Positions 6,965 to 7,825 of a stretch of 7,825 nucleotides of DNA are shown piece by piece (position 1 is the first letter of the stretch; each line of letters begins with the position of its first letter). The DNA lies in NCBI GenBank assembly GCA_003477345.1, contig DMTG01000045.1:1-7825 (forward strand), given 5' to 3'. Under the pieces are notes generated by a model, which saw only the letters and a list, made by a program, of their open reading frames with translations, had not been told where the DNA came from and did no database searches. Source of the stretch: Succinivibrionaceae bacterium (GTDB taxonomy: Bacteria > Pseudomonadota > Gammaproteobacteria > Enterobacterales > Succinivibrionaceae). The position numbers and the translations under genes are program-made.

Positions 6965-7825
6965 TCAAATCTTGAGCTTCATGCCTTTTGGCAGTTTTCT
7001 GCTTCTGAACAGCTTTATTATCCTCATCACATAAATTAGCGCACTGGTAGTAAGACCAAATATAAAGCCAATCCATATCCCCTGTGCTTTCAGCTGAGGT
7101 AGCCCGAGTGCTCCCCAGGAGAGCAGATAGCCTAGTGGTGTTCCTATAACCCAGTAGGCAAAAAGAGATACTATAAATATGGTTTTGGAATCTTTAAAGC
7201 CTCTTAAAATGCCAATGCTCATCATCTGAATAGAGTCCGGCAGCATATACACAGAACACAGGATCAAAAGACCTGCAGCAAGATCGATTACCTGATTATC
7301 ACCAGAGTAAAGCTCAGCTATTTCATGGCAGAAAAGAATCATAACCGTAAAGGACAGGGCGTACAGTACAAAATTGACCTTATAGGCAGATTTTGTAAAA
7401 GCCTCAGTACGCTCCCAGTTACCGGCACCAATGTATTCTCCAACCTTGATGGTAGCTGCCATGGCAAGTGACATCGGTACCATGAAGAACAGGCCTGATA
7501 CATTGATTGCAATAGAGTGGGCGGCAACCACAATTGGTCCAAATGGACTTAAGATGAGAGCTGCAATCGAAAAACAGGCGATTTCGATGGCGGAGCTCAG
7601 CGCAAGGGGAAGCGCCAGCCTGAAAAAGTTTCTGCATTCTTCAAAAGAAAAATCATAAAATTTAGAGAGAATTCTGCAGTCACGATTAAATCTGGCAACC
7701 TTAAGATATATAAAAAGCTGAAGCGCTGCTATATACAGGGTAAGGCTGGTAGCGACACCACAGCCAATTCCGCCTAAAGCGGGGGCGCCGAATTTTCCGA
7801 AGATGAAAATGTAGTTCAGAGGAAT
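6965..7825 (-). CDS. MATE-family multidrug exporter (NorM/MdtK-like), N-terminus outside the window
   Basis: The frame stays open to the right edge and gives the C-terminal 286 residues; about 170 N-terminal residues are missing by comparison with E. coli MdtK (457 residues). The ATG/GTG codons inside, such as the GTG at 7531, are internal. The visible part starts at IPLNYIFIFGKFG, then LGGIGCGVATS, matching the MdtK stretch NYIFIYGHFG and GGVGCGVAT. Later matches are LPLALSSAIEIACFS, AAHSIAINVSGLFFMVPMSLAMAATI (positions 7453-7528), DSIQMMSIGILRGFKD, AYWVIGTPLGYLLSW and GIWIGFIFGLT. About seven or eight membrane spans are present. MATE pumps expel cationic drugs and other small molecules in exchange for sodium or protons. 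It is convergent with panF and functionally unrelated by position. The exported substrate cannot be read from the sequence. Confidence 0.93.
   Translation of the reverse strand: MPLNYIFIFGKFGAPALGGIGCGVATSLTLYIAALQLFIYLKVARFNRDCRILSKFYDFSFEECRNFFRLALPLALSSAIEIACFSIAALILSPFGPIVVAAHSIAINVSGLFFMVPMSLAMAATIKVGEYIGAGNWERTEAFTKSAYKVNFVLYALSFTVMILFCHEIAELYSGDNQVIDLAAGLLILCSVYMLPDSIQMMSIGILRGFKDSKTIFIVSLFAYWVIGTPLGYLLSWGALGLPQLKAQGIWIGFIFGLTTSALIYVMRIIKLFRSRKLPKGMKLKI

Noticed and set aside
7431..7658. Plus-strand open frame of 75 codons opposite the MATE gene
   Set aside because: The opposite strand encodes clear MATE motifs across this range, so the plus-strand frame is a shadow.
1..7825. CRISPR arrays, tRNA or rRNA genes, insertion sequences, attachment sites
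   Set aside because: I saw no regularly spaced direct repeats, tRNA T-loop signature with a matching acceptor stem, transposase motifs or flanking inverted repeats. Gene style looks uniform across the window.

Overview
The window is 7.8 kb of bacterial chromosome with five protein-coding genes at high density. Its gene content suggests a gammaproteobacterium: it carries an adjacent YhdT/PanF pair of the enterobacterial type and a NorM/MdtK-type MATE pump. The sugar genes look like those of anaerobic gut bacteria, and the kinase tail resembles a family (DUF4867) I know mainly from gut Firmicutes. A Succinivibrionaceae-like gut or rumen gammaproteobacterium is a reasonable guess, but it is inference.

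Region 1 (1-4741, all +) is a sugar-catabolic cluster. It holds a xylulokinase-type FGGY kinase cut by the left edge, an L-fucose-isomerase-family aldose/ketose isomerase 19 bases later, and, after a 111-base gap with a hairpin, a LacI-type repressor with a periplasmic-binding-protein-like sensor domain. The isomerase would make a ketose, the kinase would phosphorylate it, and the repressor probably senses a sugar of this route. The kinase is unusual: its frame continues without a stop into about 200 extra residues that resemble DUF4867, a small family normally seen as a separate protein. No xylose isomerase (XylA) is visible. The substrate is therefore open: D-arabinose, L-fucose, D-xylose or a less common sugar.

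Region 2 (4742-5166) is a 425-base gap with no convincing gene. Its left part can fold into a three-way junction and also contains a short uninitiated open frame. Its middle is AT-rich. Its right part holds a plausible sigma70-type promoter and a leader of about 150 bases with long-range pairing ahead of yhdT-panF.

Region 3 (5170-6925, +) is a two-gene operon with an 8-base overlap: YhdT (small membrane protein) and PanF (sodium/pantothenate symporter). It brings pantothenate, the coenzyme A precursor, into the cell.

Region 4 (6933-7825) is an 11-bp hairpin, probably terminating from both sides, followed by the convergent C-terminal part of a MATE exporter that runs off the right edge.

The most unusual items are the kinase-DUF4867 fusion and the structured leader of the pantothenate transporter operon. 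Nothing here proves a new system.
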